Positions 28,361 through 35,622 of a stretch of DNA of 64,000 bases are shown here, in pieces (positions within the stretch are counted from its first letter, which is position 1; every line of letters starts with the position of its first letter). Position numbers and translations under genes: made by a program. This stretch comes from CAUUJV01 sp963545565 (GTDB lineage: Bacteria > Actinomycetota > Actinomycetes > Actinomycetales > Bifidobacteriaceae): NCBI GenBank assembly GCA_963545565.1, contig CAUUJV010000004.1, positions 1 through 64,000 of the forward strand. The letters are read 5' to 3'. A model generated the notes under the pieces. The model was not told the origin of the DNA and ran no database searches. It saw nothing but the letters and a program-made list of their open reading frames with translations.

Positions 28361-29928
28361 TTCGCTGTCACTTCCTTTTCCTGCTTGTTCTGCTTTTCTT
28401 GTGTCATGCAACGCATGAGATATTCCTGTGTAAATCCGCTTTTATCCACTTCGGCTGTAACTACGCCTTGGCTTACTGTATAAATTCGGTCACATATGCC
28501 GATGAGTTCAGGCAACTCAGATGAGATAACAATTACTGCCTTACCTTGGTCGGCAAGATTATCAATAATTTCGTAAATCTCATATTTTGCGCCGACATCA
28601 ATACCACGAGTTGGTTCATCCAGAATTAAAATGTCAGGATCTGAGATAACCCACTTAGCGAGTACTACCTTCTGCTGGTTTCCACCTGACAGTGTTCCCA
28701 CATTAACATCAATATTGTTGCATTTGATGTGAAACTCTCCGCGATATTCTTCCACAGTCTTACGCTCAATATTGTCATCCATGATGCCACGCTTTGACAT
28801 CTTGGTAAGAGCTGCCATCGAAGCATTCTCACGAATATTCTGCAATAGGTTAAGTCCGTATGCTTTACGATCTTCTGTAGCATATGCAAGACCGGCATCA
28901 ATAGCATCCTGTGGATTCTTCAGGTCTACCTTTTTGCCATGCACAAAAACTTCGCCACTAATATTGGCTCCATACGAATGCCCGAAGATACTCATCGCCA
29001 TCTCAGTACGACCTGCACCCATTAAACCTGCGAGCCCAACAATTTCACCTGCTTTGACTGACAGATTCACATGATCAACAATCACACGCTGAGTATCAAT
29101 TGGAGAATGGACTGTCCAATCTTTGACAGCGAAAATCTCCTTACCAGGGTGTGATTCATGATCTGGATACAAATTATGAAGCTCTCGTCCAACCATCTTG
29201 CGAATTAACTCGTCTTGGTCAAGCGGAGTTTCAGCATCGACAATCATCTCACCAACTGTTGAACCATCACGAATAACAGTCACAGAATCAGCAATTGCTG
29301 CAACCTCATTGAGTTTATGAGTGATGATAATGCTGGTCACGCCGTGATTATCACGCAAGTCACGCACTAGAGACAACAGATGAGCTGAATCCTCATCATT
29401 CAATGCTGCTGTTGGCTCATCTAAGATAAGCAACTTGACTTCTTTGGACAGTGCCTTGGCAATTTCTACTAGCTGCTGTTTGCCTACACCAATATCCATA
29501 ATTTTTGTATCAGGATTCTCAGGTAGCCCAACTCTGTCAAGTAGTTCTTGAGCCTTAGCGCGTGTCGTATTCCAATCAATCACACCTTTCGATCCCTGCT
29601 CATTACCGAGGAATATATTCTCAGCAATAGATAGGAACGGAATCAAAGCGAACTCCTGATGAATGATCACGATACCATCAGCTTCGGAATCATTGATGCT
29701 TTTGTACTGGCATTCCTTACCGTTGAATAAAATATCACCGGTATAACTGCCGTACGGATACACCCCCGAAAGTACGTTCATCAAGGTTGATTTTCCAGCG
29801 CCATTTTCACCACAGATTGCATGGATTTCACCACGATCTACAGACAGATTGACGTCAGACAAAGCCTTTACAGGACCGAACGTCTTCGTGATGTTCTTCA
29901 TCTGAAGGATGGTTTCCCGTTCAGACAT
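28357..29928 (-). CDS. Sugar ABC importer ATPase, two nucleotide-binding domains (MmsA/GguA type)
   Basis: 523 residues with two ABC domains. The first has Walker A GENGAGKST, a degenerate signature GVGKQQ and Walker B LLILDEPT. The second has AGLMGAGRTE in place of Walker A, signature LSGGNQQK and Walker B ILILDEPTRGIDVGAK. This asymmetry is normal for the carbohydrate CUT2 class. ATG 29928 follows GAGGAG by 7 bases; an upstream TTG overlaps that site and is unlikely. It overlaps the permease by 4 bases and follows the binding-protein gene by 86 bases. It drives uptake of the sugar delivered by the lipoprotein. Confidence 0.93.
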   Translation of the reverse strand: MSERETILQMKNITKTFGPVKALSDVNLSVDRGEIHAICGENGAGKSTLMNVLSGVYPYGSYTGDILFNGKECQYKSINDSEADGIVIIHQEFALIPFLSIAENIFLGNEQGSKGVIDWNTTRAKAQELLDRVGLPENPDTKIMDIGVGKQQLVEIAKALSKEVKLLILDEPTAALNDEDSAHLLSLVRDLRDNHGVTSIIITHKLNEVAAIADSVTVIRDGSTVGEMIVDAETPLDQDELIRKMVGRELHNLYPDHESHPGKEIFAVKDWTVHSPIDTQRVIVDHVNLSVKAGEIVGLAGLMGAGRTEMAMSIFGHSYGANISGEVFVHGKKVDLKNPQDAIDAGLAYATEDRKAYGLNLLQNIRENASMAALTKMSKRGIMDDNIERKTVEEYRGEFHIKCNNIDVNVGTLSGGNQQKVVLAKWVISDPDILILDEPTRGIDVGAKYEIYEIIDNLADQGKAVIVISSELPELIGICDRIYTVSQGVVTAEVDKSGFTQEYLMRCMTQEKQNKQEKEVTAK

Positions 29929-30014
29929 ATCATCACTCCTCAATATTTACTGTGTATTTAAGCTGCATACACTTTTTGGATGAAAATTTCAGTCGAATAT
30001 CACTGATACAGATA

Positions 30015-31172
30015 TCACTTTGTTAGCTGATCAAATCGGCTCTGAGTTACATAGCCAGCCTTGACCAAATCTGTCAGGTTCTCCTTAGTAATCGATACAG
30101 GATCAAGCAACTTAGACTTTACGTTAATTTTTCCGTTGTTGAACTTTCCATTAATACCGGTTACAGTCTTGCCCTTTGCAATCTGAATAACCATCTCATA
30201 AACAGCATCAGCAAGCTTGTTAACATCCTTAAAGACGGTCTCACCCTGATAACCCTTATATATGTTAGTAATAGCAATTTCCATAGCATCTTGTCCAGTC
30301 ATAACAGGCCATGAATCAGTACCTGGCTGCATATCAGGACGCTTGGTCTGAATAGCATTGATTACACCCTGAGTGATGCCATCGTAAGGGCTTAGCACTG
30401 CGTCAAGTTTTTCACCATTTGCATAGGTAGAATCAAGAATGGATTCCATATCAGTCTGCGCCTGAGCAGTCTTCCATGATTGCACTGAAATCTTCTGCCA
30501 GTCTGCAACTGTTGTCTTAGCTGTGATACCACCACCGTGGTTCGATGGATTAACTAGCACACCACTCTTGAAATAAGGCTGCAGCAAATCCCATGCACCC
30601 TTGAAGAAGTACTTAGCATTGTTATCATCAGGAGAACCTGTGAACAATTCAATATTGAATGGTCCTTTTGCACCATCTTCCAAGCCCAGCTTGTCAATAA
30701 TGTACTGTGCCTCAAGCTTACCCACACGCTCCAACTGGAACGTAGCATAGTAGTCAACAGCTTTAGTATTCATAATCAGGCGATCATATGCAATAACCTT
30801 AGCGCCTGCATCGTGTGCCTTCTCAACAGCTGGTCCTACAGCAGTTCCATCCTTGGATGCAACAATAACAATCTTTGCATCATTATTAACCATATTCTCA
30901 ATATCGGAATTCTGCTGCGCTGGCTTATCATCAGCAAATGACAGGATAACTTTATATCCAGCTTTCTCAAGCTTCTTCTTGAGATTATTACCATCCTTGT
31001 TCCAGCGTTCCTCAGACTTAGTTGGCATTGAGATACCAATCGTATCTCCCTTATTAATCGTCTCTGAAGATCCGGAAGAGCTACCACGTGATGTTCCGCA
31101 GGCTCCCATGCCCGCAATCATGGCAATTCCAGCTACAAGAGCCAAAGCTTTCTTTGTCAATGACATTGTCAT
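30015..31172 (-). CDS. Sugar-binding lipoprotein of the ABC importer (ChvE-like)
   Basis: 385 residues. Signal peptide with lipobox MGAC places the lipid-modified Cys at residue 25, so the protein is tethered outside the membrane. The periplasmic-binding fold of the ribose/ChvE class follows: IGISMPTKSEERWNKDG, ADDKPAQQNSDIENM, IVIVASKDGTAVGPAV, VIAYDRLI, IELFTGSPDDNNAKYFF, and the hinge AVLSPYDGITQGVI. ChvE relatives bind several aldoses. GGAGAGG lies at ATG 31172. First gene of the importer operon and divergent from the ROK regulator, with two palindromes between them. Expression is probably highest in the operon, as usual for binding proteins. Confidence 0.92.
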   Translation of the reverse strand: MTMSLTKKALALVAGIAMIAGMGACGTSRGSSSGSSETINKGDTIGISMPTKSEERWNKDGNNLKKKLEKAGYKVILSFADDKPAQQNSDIENMVNNDAKIVIVASKDGTAVGPAVEKAHDAGAKVIAYDRLIMNTKAVDYYATFQLERVGKLEAQYIIDKLGLEDGAKGPFNIELFTGSPDDNNAKYFFKGAWDLLQPYFKSGVLVNPSNHGGGITAKTTVADWQKISVQSWKTAQAQTDMESILDSTYANGEKLDAVLSPYDGITQGVINAIQTKRPDMQPGTDSWPVMTGQDAMEIAITNIYKGYQGETVFKDVNKLADAVYEMVIQIAKGKTVTGINGKFNNGKINVKSKLLDPVSITKENLTDLVKAGYVTQSRFDQLTK

Positions 31173-31214
31173 CCCTCTCCTTTGATGGATAACTAGTGAC
31201 TATATATTTATGAC

Positions 31215-31232
31215 TGTTCGCTCACGCGAACA
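31215..31232. promoter_or_regulatory. Candidate operator for the ABC/ROK divergent promoters
   Basis: Perfect palindrome TGTTCGC-TCAC-GCGAACA, 43 bases upstream of the binding-protein start. Likely site for the ROK regulator; this is inference from position. Confidence 0.5.
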
Positions 31233-31250
31233 CGAAAGACATAATACATC

Positions 31251-31275
31251 ATTGAGTTCAAGTATTCAACTCAAT
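31251..31275. promoter_or_regulatory. Second inverted repeat in the ABC/ROK divergent region
   Basis: Arms ATTGAGTT (31251-31258) and AACTCAAT (31268-31275), 9-base spacer. May be a second operator for one of the divergent genes. Confidence 0.4.
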
Positions 31276-31404
31276 AGGGCGATTTTTATTTACTTAAGTT
31301 ATTTTCTTAAATTCAAAACCTTAATATCATGTATTCAGCCATAAATTCTGTGTGTTTATCGGTAAAATACAGGTAAATTCGTCCAAATACTATATTCTTA
31401 AATT

Positions 31405-32598
31405 ATGGAAGTCCATTTTTCAGGCTCACAATCTTCACTTCGTGAAGCAAACAAAGCACTGCTGTTTAATACCATCACGCACTATGGTGCAATGACACAG
31501 GTAGAGCTTGCCGAAAATACCGGACTTTCCACAGCAACCGTTTCTAATCTTGTACATCAGCTAGTCGATGATGGCATCTTTGAAACTACATCTACTATCC
31601 GTTCTGGGCGACGTGCACTCATGGTTGCCATCAAGCGTCAGCTTGGTCTAGGAATCGGATTATATATAGGACGTCACTCCCTACGTATTTGTATCACTGA
31701 TTTTTCATCTACAATACTTGCTTCACATACACTGCCTTTAAGAATCGGACACCATGTAGATTCAACAACAGAGCGCGCAATCCTACTCATCAAAGAAACT
31801 ATTGATAATATTGGAGCGCAGTTAGAAGAGACTGTAGGCATTAGTATTGCCGTCTCTGCACCAGTAGATTGGAAGAGTCAAAGGATTAGTGTTCCAGGCA
31901 TCCTATATGACTGGGATAATATTGATATTGCAACATCTTTTACTCAGACATTCCATGTACCTGTCATTATTGACAATGACGCTAATCTTGCCGCATTTGC
32001 AGAAGCTAGACGCGGTAATGCTCAAGGTATTGATAACTTTGTATATATTCAGGCAGGTGACGGTATTGGATCAGGAATTTTTATCAACGGTAAATTATGG
32101 CGTGGCGCTACGGGTATGGCAGGTGAAATAGGCCATGTACAGGTTGACCCGCTGGGAAATATTTGCACGTGCGGAAACCGTGGCTGTCTAGATACCGTTG
32201 TTAGTGCCGATCGTTTAATTTCTTTACTGAGTGTAACCCATGGAAATCTTACGCTTGATGACCTTATTGATAGATCTATCGAAGGTGATCCAGGATGTCG
32301 TCGCGTCATTGCCGACGCAGCTATTCGCATCGGTACTGTAGCTGCTGATATGTGTGTAGCAATTGATCCTCAAGTCATTGTGCTTGGAGGAAGTCTCTCA
32401 AAATCAGGTGAGACCTTTACAAACCCATTTCAGGAATCATTACAGCGTCTGTTATTTCCTAGTGTCTTATCTCCAATCAAAGTTATTCCGTCAGAATTTA
32501 CTGATACCAATGCTGAGTATGGTGCTGCCCTTCTAGCACTGGAAAATAGTACATCGCATGGCGAAATCACTGATGAATCAAACCTAAAGAAAGGGTGA
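31405..32598 (+). CDS. ROK-family transcriptional regulator (XylR/NagC-like)
   Basis: 397 residues. N-terminal winged helix (about 12-65) with MTQVELAENTGLSTATVSNLVHQLVDDG. The sugar-kinase-like ROK domain has VIIDNDANLAAFAEARRG, GDGIGSGIFING and GEIGHVQVDPLG. The zinc motif reads CTCGNRGCLD; the usual last residue is Glu. Such proteins repress sugar uptake genes until the sugar or its phosphate binds. It is divergent from the ChvE-type importer and is the obvious regulator for it. ATG 31405 has no ribosome-binding site. A TATATT hexamer 9 bases upstream would place transcription start at or next to the ATG, so a leaderless mRNA is possible. Confidence 0.9.
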   Translation: MEVHFSGSQSSLREANKALLFNTITHYGAMTQVELAENTGLSTATVSNLVHQLVDDGIFETTSTIRSGRRALMVAIKRQLGLGIGLYIGRHSLRICITDFSSTILASHTLPLRIGHHVDSTTERAILLIKETIDNIGAQLEETVGISIAVSAPVDWKSQRISVPGILYDWDNIDIATSFTQTFHVPVIIDNDANLAAFAEARRGNAQGIDNFVYIQAGDGIGSGIFINGKLWRGATGMAGEIGHVQVDPLGNICTCGNRGCLDTVVSADRLISLLSVTHGNLTLDDLIDRSIEGDPGCRRVIADAAIRIGTVAADMCVAIDPQVIVLGGSLSKSGETFTNPFQESLQRLLFPSVLSPIKVIPSEFTDTNAEYGAALLALENSTSHGEITDESNLKKG

Positions 32599-32603
32599 AT
32601 CTG

Positions 32604-33425
32604 ATGACCATAATGCAAAGGTCACCACTCTTACATCTAAGTGATGTGTCTGTCAATTTCGGGTTGATTGAAGCATTAAAACATGTTGATCTAGATATAC
32701 ATAGTCAGGAAATTCTGGCATTAGTCGGCGATAATGGGGCAGGAAAATCAACACTGGTCAAAATTATTGCGGGACTCTATCAACCTACATCTGGAACATT
32801 GACATGGAAAGGAAACGATGTTGCAATTTCTTCTATCCGTGTAGCAAATACTTTGGGAATCACTACGGTATTTCAGGATATGGAGTTTTGCGATAATCTT
32901 AGCGTTGCTTCCAATATTTTCCTTGGACAAGAAATCACTGATAGATATCACAAACTAGATGACTACGCAATGAGTACGATAGCCCGTAAAGTATTATCTA
33001 GCTTATCTTCTGCAATCTCTGTCAATCAGCCAATCGCCTCGCTATCTGCTGGGCAACGTCAAACTGTTGCCATCGCGAGCACCCTACTAAATAACCCTGA
33101 TTTAATCCTAATGGATGAGCCCACAGCTTCTCTATCAGTTTTACAAACTGCTGAAACCTTATCTCATATTAAAAGTTTGCGTAACAGCGGAAAGTCAATC
33201 GTACTCGTCTGTCATAATCTACCAGATGTTTTCGCTGTAGCGGATCGCATAGCAATTATGAGGCACGGTCGTATCGTCGGCATACATAATACAGCTGATG
33301 TCTCATATGAGCAGGTTATTGCGCAGATAGCCGGAGTTAGAAACTCAGATATTTCTGAATTTGTGGTAGAAAAAATGTCAGAACAGCGGCACCTTATTGA
33401 CCGCTATGCACAGCAACAACAGTAA
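32604..33425 (+). CDS. Single-domain sugar ABC ATPase without its own permease
   Basis: 273 residues, one ABC domain of the carbohydrate class (FrcA/RbsA N-half type). Walker A GDNGAGKST, Q-loop TVFQDM, signature LSAGQRQ (usual LSGGQ), Walker B LILMDEPT and the switch His in LVCHNL. ATG 32604 has AAGAAAGGG 8 bases upstream; the frame also starts at GTG 32595, which overlaps that site. It follows the ROK gene by 5 bases, so both are one transcript. No binding protein or permease accompanies it on this strand. It may serve as an alternative motor for the divergent permease, or pair with the next small membrane protein. Both are guesses. Confidence 0.85.
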   Translation: MTIMQRSPLLHLSDVSVNFGLIEALKHVDLDIHSQEILALVGDNGAGKSTLVKIIAGLYQPTSGTLTWKGNDVAISSIRVANTLGITTVFQDMEFCDNLSVASNIFLGQEITDRYHKLDDYAMSTIARKVLSSLSSAISVNQPIASLSAGQRQTVAIASTLLNNPDLILMDEPTASLSVLQTAETLSHIKSLRNSGKSIVLVCHNLPDVFAVADRIAIMRHGRIVGIHNTADVSYEQVIAQIAGVRNSDISEFVVEKMSEQRHLIDRYAQQQQ

Positions 33426-33439
33426 AGGAATTTAAATTC

Positions 33440-33781
33440 ATGTCACCACTAACACTCACAATGTGCATTGTTCTAGGAATTCTTGGACTTGTCATCGGTT
33501 TGATTTTTGGCGCTTTACCATTGAAAACTGAATTAATGACTCATAGACAGCAATCATATTCATCAGTTTTGGGAATCCTTGCAATGGGTGGCGTGCTGGT
33601 GTTAATTCTGCTCGGACAAGATATTGCTTCGTGGATACTTATTGCCGCACTTCTTATTGGTTTTCTAGTGGGAAAAATTCCACCAGTACATACCTTTTTT
33701 CTAACACATTGGCCTCAATACTTTGCGCCAAAAACCAAGAAAAGCCCACTACGTCGCCCTGAACGTTCACGACATAAGTAA
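33440..33781 (+). CDS. Small membrane protein, unknown function
   Basis: 113 residues with three hydrophobic segments (LTMCIVLGILGLVIGLIFGAL; VLGILAMGGVLVLILLG; ILIAALLIGFLVGKIP) and a basic Lys/Arg-rich tail. No known family recognised. AAAGGA lies upstream of ATG 33440, 14 bases after the ABC ATPase gene, so it is the third gene of the ROK-ATPase-membrane protein transcript. It is too short and too poor in conserved loops to be a normal sugar permease. Confidence 0.7.
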   Translation: MSPLTLTMCIVLGILGLVIGLIFGALPLKTELMTHRQQSYSSVLGILAMGGVLVLILLGQDIASWILIAALLIGFLVGKIPPVHTFFLTHWPQYFAPKTKKSPLRRPERSRHK

Positions 33782-33802
33782 TTCTTCTTAAATACAGATT
33801 AC

Positions 33803-34033
33803 TTAGGACTTCTCAGTATCTTCATCTTCATCGGTATCACGTGTATTCATCCATCCAGTTACCGCACTATATCCCATATAGCTAATAGCGATAAGAATAC
33901 ATACACAAAAGATAAGGTTTGCTGGAGTCCACATTGTGCCGTCTTGAAGAGCTTCAGCAATAGTCTGCACTAGCCAAGCAATGCAGGCAATTGAGGTGAG
34001 TGCATAAAGTCGTGTTTTCTGAATTTCGTTCAT
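33803..34033 (-). CDS. Small two-helix membrane protein, unknown function
   Basis: 76 residues from ATG 34033 (the frame also permits TTG 34042). Two hydrophobic segments (LYALTSIACIAWLVQTIAEAL; NLIFCVCILIAISYMGYSAV) and a highly acidic tail (DTDEDEDTEKS). No ribosome-binding site is evident. No family recognised. It converges with the preceding membrane-protein gene. Confidence 0.55.
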   Translation of the reverse strand: MNEIQKTRLYALTSIACIAWLVQTIAEALQDGTMWTPANLIFCVCILIAISYMGYSAVTGWMNTRDTDEDEDTEKS

Positions 34034-34193
34034 AAAACACAAGCATAATGGAATTATGCTGAAGACCTAATGAAATTTGCTACTTAACCTTAAAATGCTT
34101 AGCTACACTAGATGTAAATACCACACGAACTTATAGAGCAATGCCTAATAACTATTCTGCGCAATAATAAAGGCTACTGGATTATAGCTTTGC

Positions 34194-34607
34194 TTATTCT
34201 TTCTTTTTGTCTTTATTTCGAATAGCTTGAATTATCTGTGCTCCAGCCACAACAAATCCTGTGGCACCTGTAAGCCATCCTAGACTCGTCATACCGTGAA
34301 GAATAGCTACTATACATGTAATCCATGGAAGAAACACAGAGAAGCTTGTAACAATGAAGGTTGACCACGCCTCACTAGTAGCTAGTTTTTTATTTATTTC
34401 TCCGTTTATCTTCTGAGAATCTATTACAGAATCATTGCTTTTTTCTGCCATCGCAATAATGCGATCAGCAGCGCCCGGGAGAATGCTCTCATAACCTTGC
34501 ATTTCCTCTACTGGAGGAAGCGGAGCAGACCTTATAGCAAGTTGAGTAGTTACTTCTTGGATAATCTGCTGGTTGACTGCTGCATTGCTGTTCCCACCAT
34601 ATTCCAA
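34194..34607 (-). CDS. DUF2335-like membrane protein
   Basis: The core SAPLPPVEEMQGYESILPGAADRIIAMAEK (about 27-56) matches the DUF2335 pattern of Pro-rich start, Tyr, and PGAADRI-MAE. Two transmembrane segments follow (WSTFIVTSFSVFLPWITCIVAIL; SLGWLTGATGFVVAGAQIIQ) and a Lys-rich end. 137 residues from TTG 34607, but the same frame is open upstream to a stop near 34785 without a good start codon. It overlaps the next gene's 3' end by 58 bases in another frame. Either translation starts at TTG inside that gene, or a frameshift joins the two. Function of DUF2335 is unknown. Confidence 0.6.
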   Translation of the reverse strand: MEYGGNSNAAVNQQIIQEVTTQLAIRSAPLPPVEEMQGYESILPGAADRIIAMAEKSNDSVIDSQKINGEINKKLATSEAWSTFIVTSFSVFLPWITCIVAILHGMTSLGWLTGATGFVVAGAQIIQAIRNKDKKKE

Positions 34608-34795
34608 GCTTCCTGCTGAATCTGAGAGGGCGTCAAAGTTCTCACTTGAAGGTCTTGTGCTACCGTCCTGAGTCTTTGCGGACTCGGATCGATTACTATA
34701 TTCAGTCCTCTCTTTATCCCCTGATAGGTGTTGTATGCCATCAGAACCATCCCCTTCACGAGAGTGAGAAATATTATTGTGAATTTATCGACCAT
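34550..34795 (-). CDS. Short ORF overlapping the DUF2335-like gene
   Basis: 81 residues from ATG 34795 with a good AGGAAAGGA site 5 bases upstream. Hydrophobic first 22 residues (FTIIFLTLVKGMVLMAY) and then a polar part with PSQIQQEAWNMVGTAMQQ. No family recognised. Its last 58 bases overlap the DUF2335-like frame. It has the only proper translation start of the pair, so it may be the true N-terminus of a gene broken by a frameshift. Confidence 0.5.
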   Translation of the reverse strand: MVDKFTIIFLTLVKGMVLMAYNTYQGIKRGLNIVIDPSPQRLRTVAQDLQVRTLTPSQIQQEAWNMVGTAMQQSTSRLSKK

Positions 34796-34877
34796 AATAT
34801 TTCCTTTCCTGTAAAAGAAATATTATACTAGCTGAGTTTTCTCTGTTAGCGTGTCTTATAAAACATAAGTACTACGG

Positions 34878-34916
34878 AAAAAATTAGGCGACTATCTCCT
34901 GAGGAGATTAGCCGCC
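34878..34916 (-). terminator. Terminator after the DUF3566 gene
   Basis: Minus-strand stem GGCGGCTAATCTCC / GGAGATAGTCGCC (34887-34916), one bulge and one mismatch, then AATTTTTT. It ends the gyrB-gyrA-DUF3566 transcript. Confidence 0.85.
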
Positions 34917-34951
34917 TTAAATGTCTTCTTGAAACGCTTGAATCCTATGCT

Positions 34952-35608
34952 TTAATCGTCACCAAGGGTCAAATGCAGTCCACCAACTAGTGAACTTGAG
35001 ATGTTGTACAAGAAGCACACGATTGCGGCGAGGATTGTGGTTACGATGATTTCAAATACTGCCACAATTGTCACAACACTCATCACTTTGCCTAGGCTTA
35101 GAACTGATGTGATATTAAAGCTTCCACTGGAAAGACCAGCTGAAGACATCAATGACGTAATAGTGTCAAACGCACCGATAGCATCCATAATGAACCACAA
35201 TAATGCCACAGCCACGAGCTGAATAATTGCACCTGCTATGGAGAGCATAAAAGCAACTTTAGTAACAGACCATGGGTCGATGCGCGTGAGGGAAAGCTTC
35301 ATGCGGCGAGCACGCGGAATGCTATTTCTGCGGCTTTCTCGGTTTCGTGATTCTTCCACTGGCACTGTTCCAGGGGTTGAAGCAGATGAAGCAGTTGAAG
35401 CGTTTGAAGCCGATACGGACTGAGATGCAGATTGGGATGCCGAACGAGACGTGGTTTGTGCAGATTCACTTACCTGCTGAGCCTGAGCATTGCTTGATGA
35501 AGCAGAACGCGCTACTCGATTTTCAGCTTGCTCTACGGCTACAGTTTCAACGTTTGTAGCTGTTTCTGCACTATTAACGTTCTGTGCGTCACTTTGAGCG
35601 TCAGTCAT
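34952..35608 (-). CDS. DUF3566 membrane protein downstream of gyrA
   Basis: 218 residues. Ser/Gln/Ala-rich N-terminal half (about 1-95) followed by the DUF3566 core: MKLSLTRIDPWSVTKVAFMLSIAGAIIQLVAVALLWFI and a second hydrophobic hairpin (VMSVVTIVAVFEIIVTTILAAIVCFLYN). The gene is fixed after gyrA in many Actinobacteria and its role is unknown. AGGAG lies upstream of ATG 35608, and the gap to gyrA is 14 bases, so it is cotranscribed. The low-complexity N-terminus is more variable than the membrane core. Confidence 0.88.
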   Translation of the reverse strand: MTDAQSDAQNVNSAETATNVETVAVEQAENRVARSASSSNAQAQQVSESAQTTSRSASQSASQSVSASNASTASSASTPGTVPVEESRNRESRRNSIPRARRMKLSLTRIDPWSVTKVAFMLSIAGAIIQLVAVALLWFIMDAIGAFDTITSLMSSAGLSSGSFNITSVLSLGKVMSVVTIVAVFEIIVTTILAAIVCFLYNISSSLVGGLHLTLGDD

Positions 35609-35622
35609 GATTTCTCCTTGAC

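Noticed and set aside
33776..33804. Inverted repeat AAGTAAT...ATTACTT between convergent genes
   Set aside because: It is made mostly of the two stop codons and lacks a G/C-rich stem or T run; not a convincing terminator.
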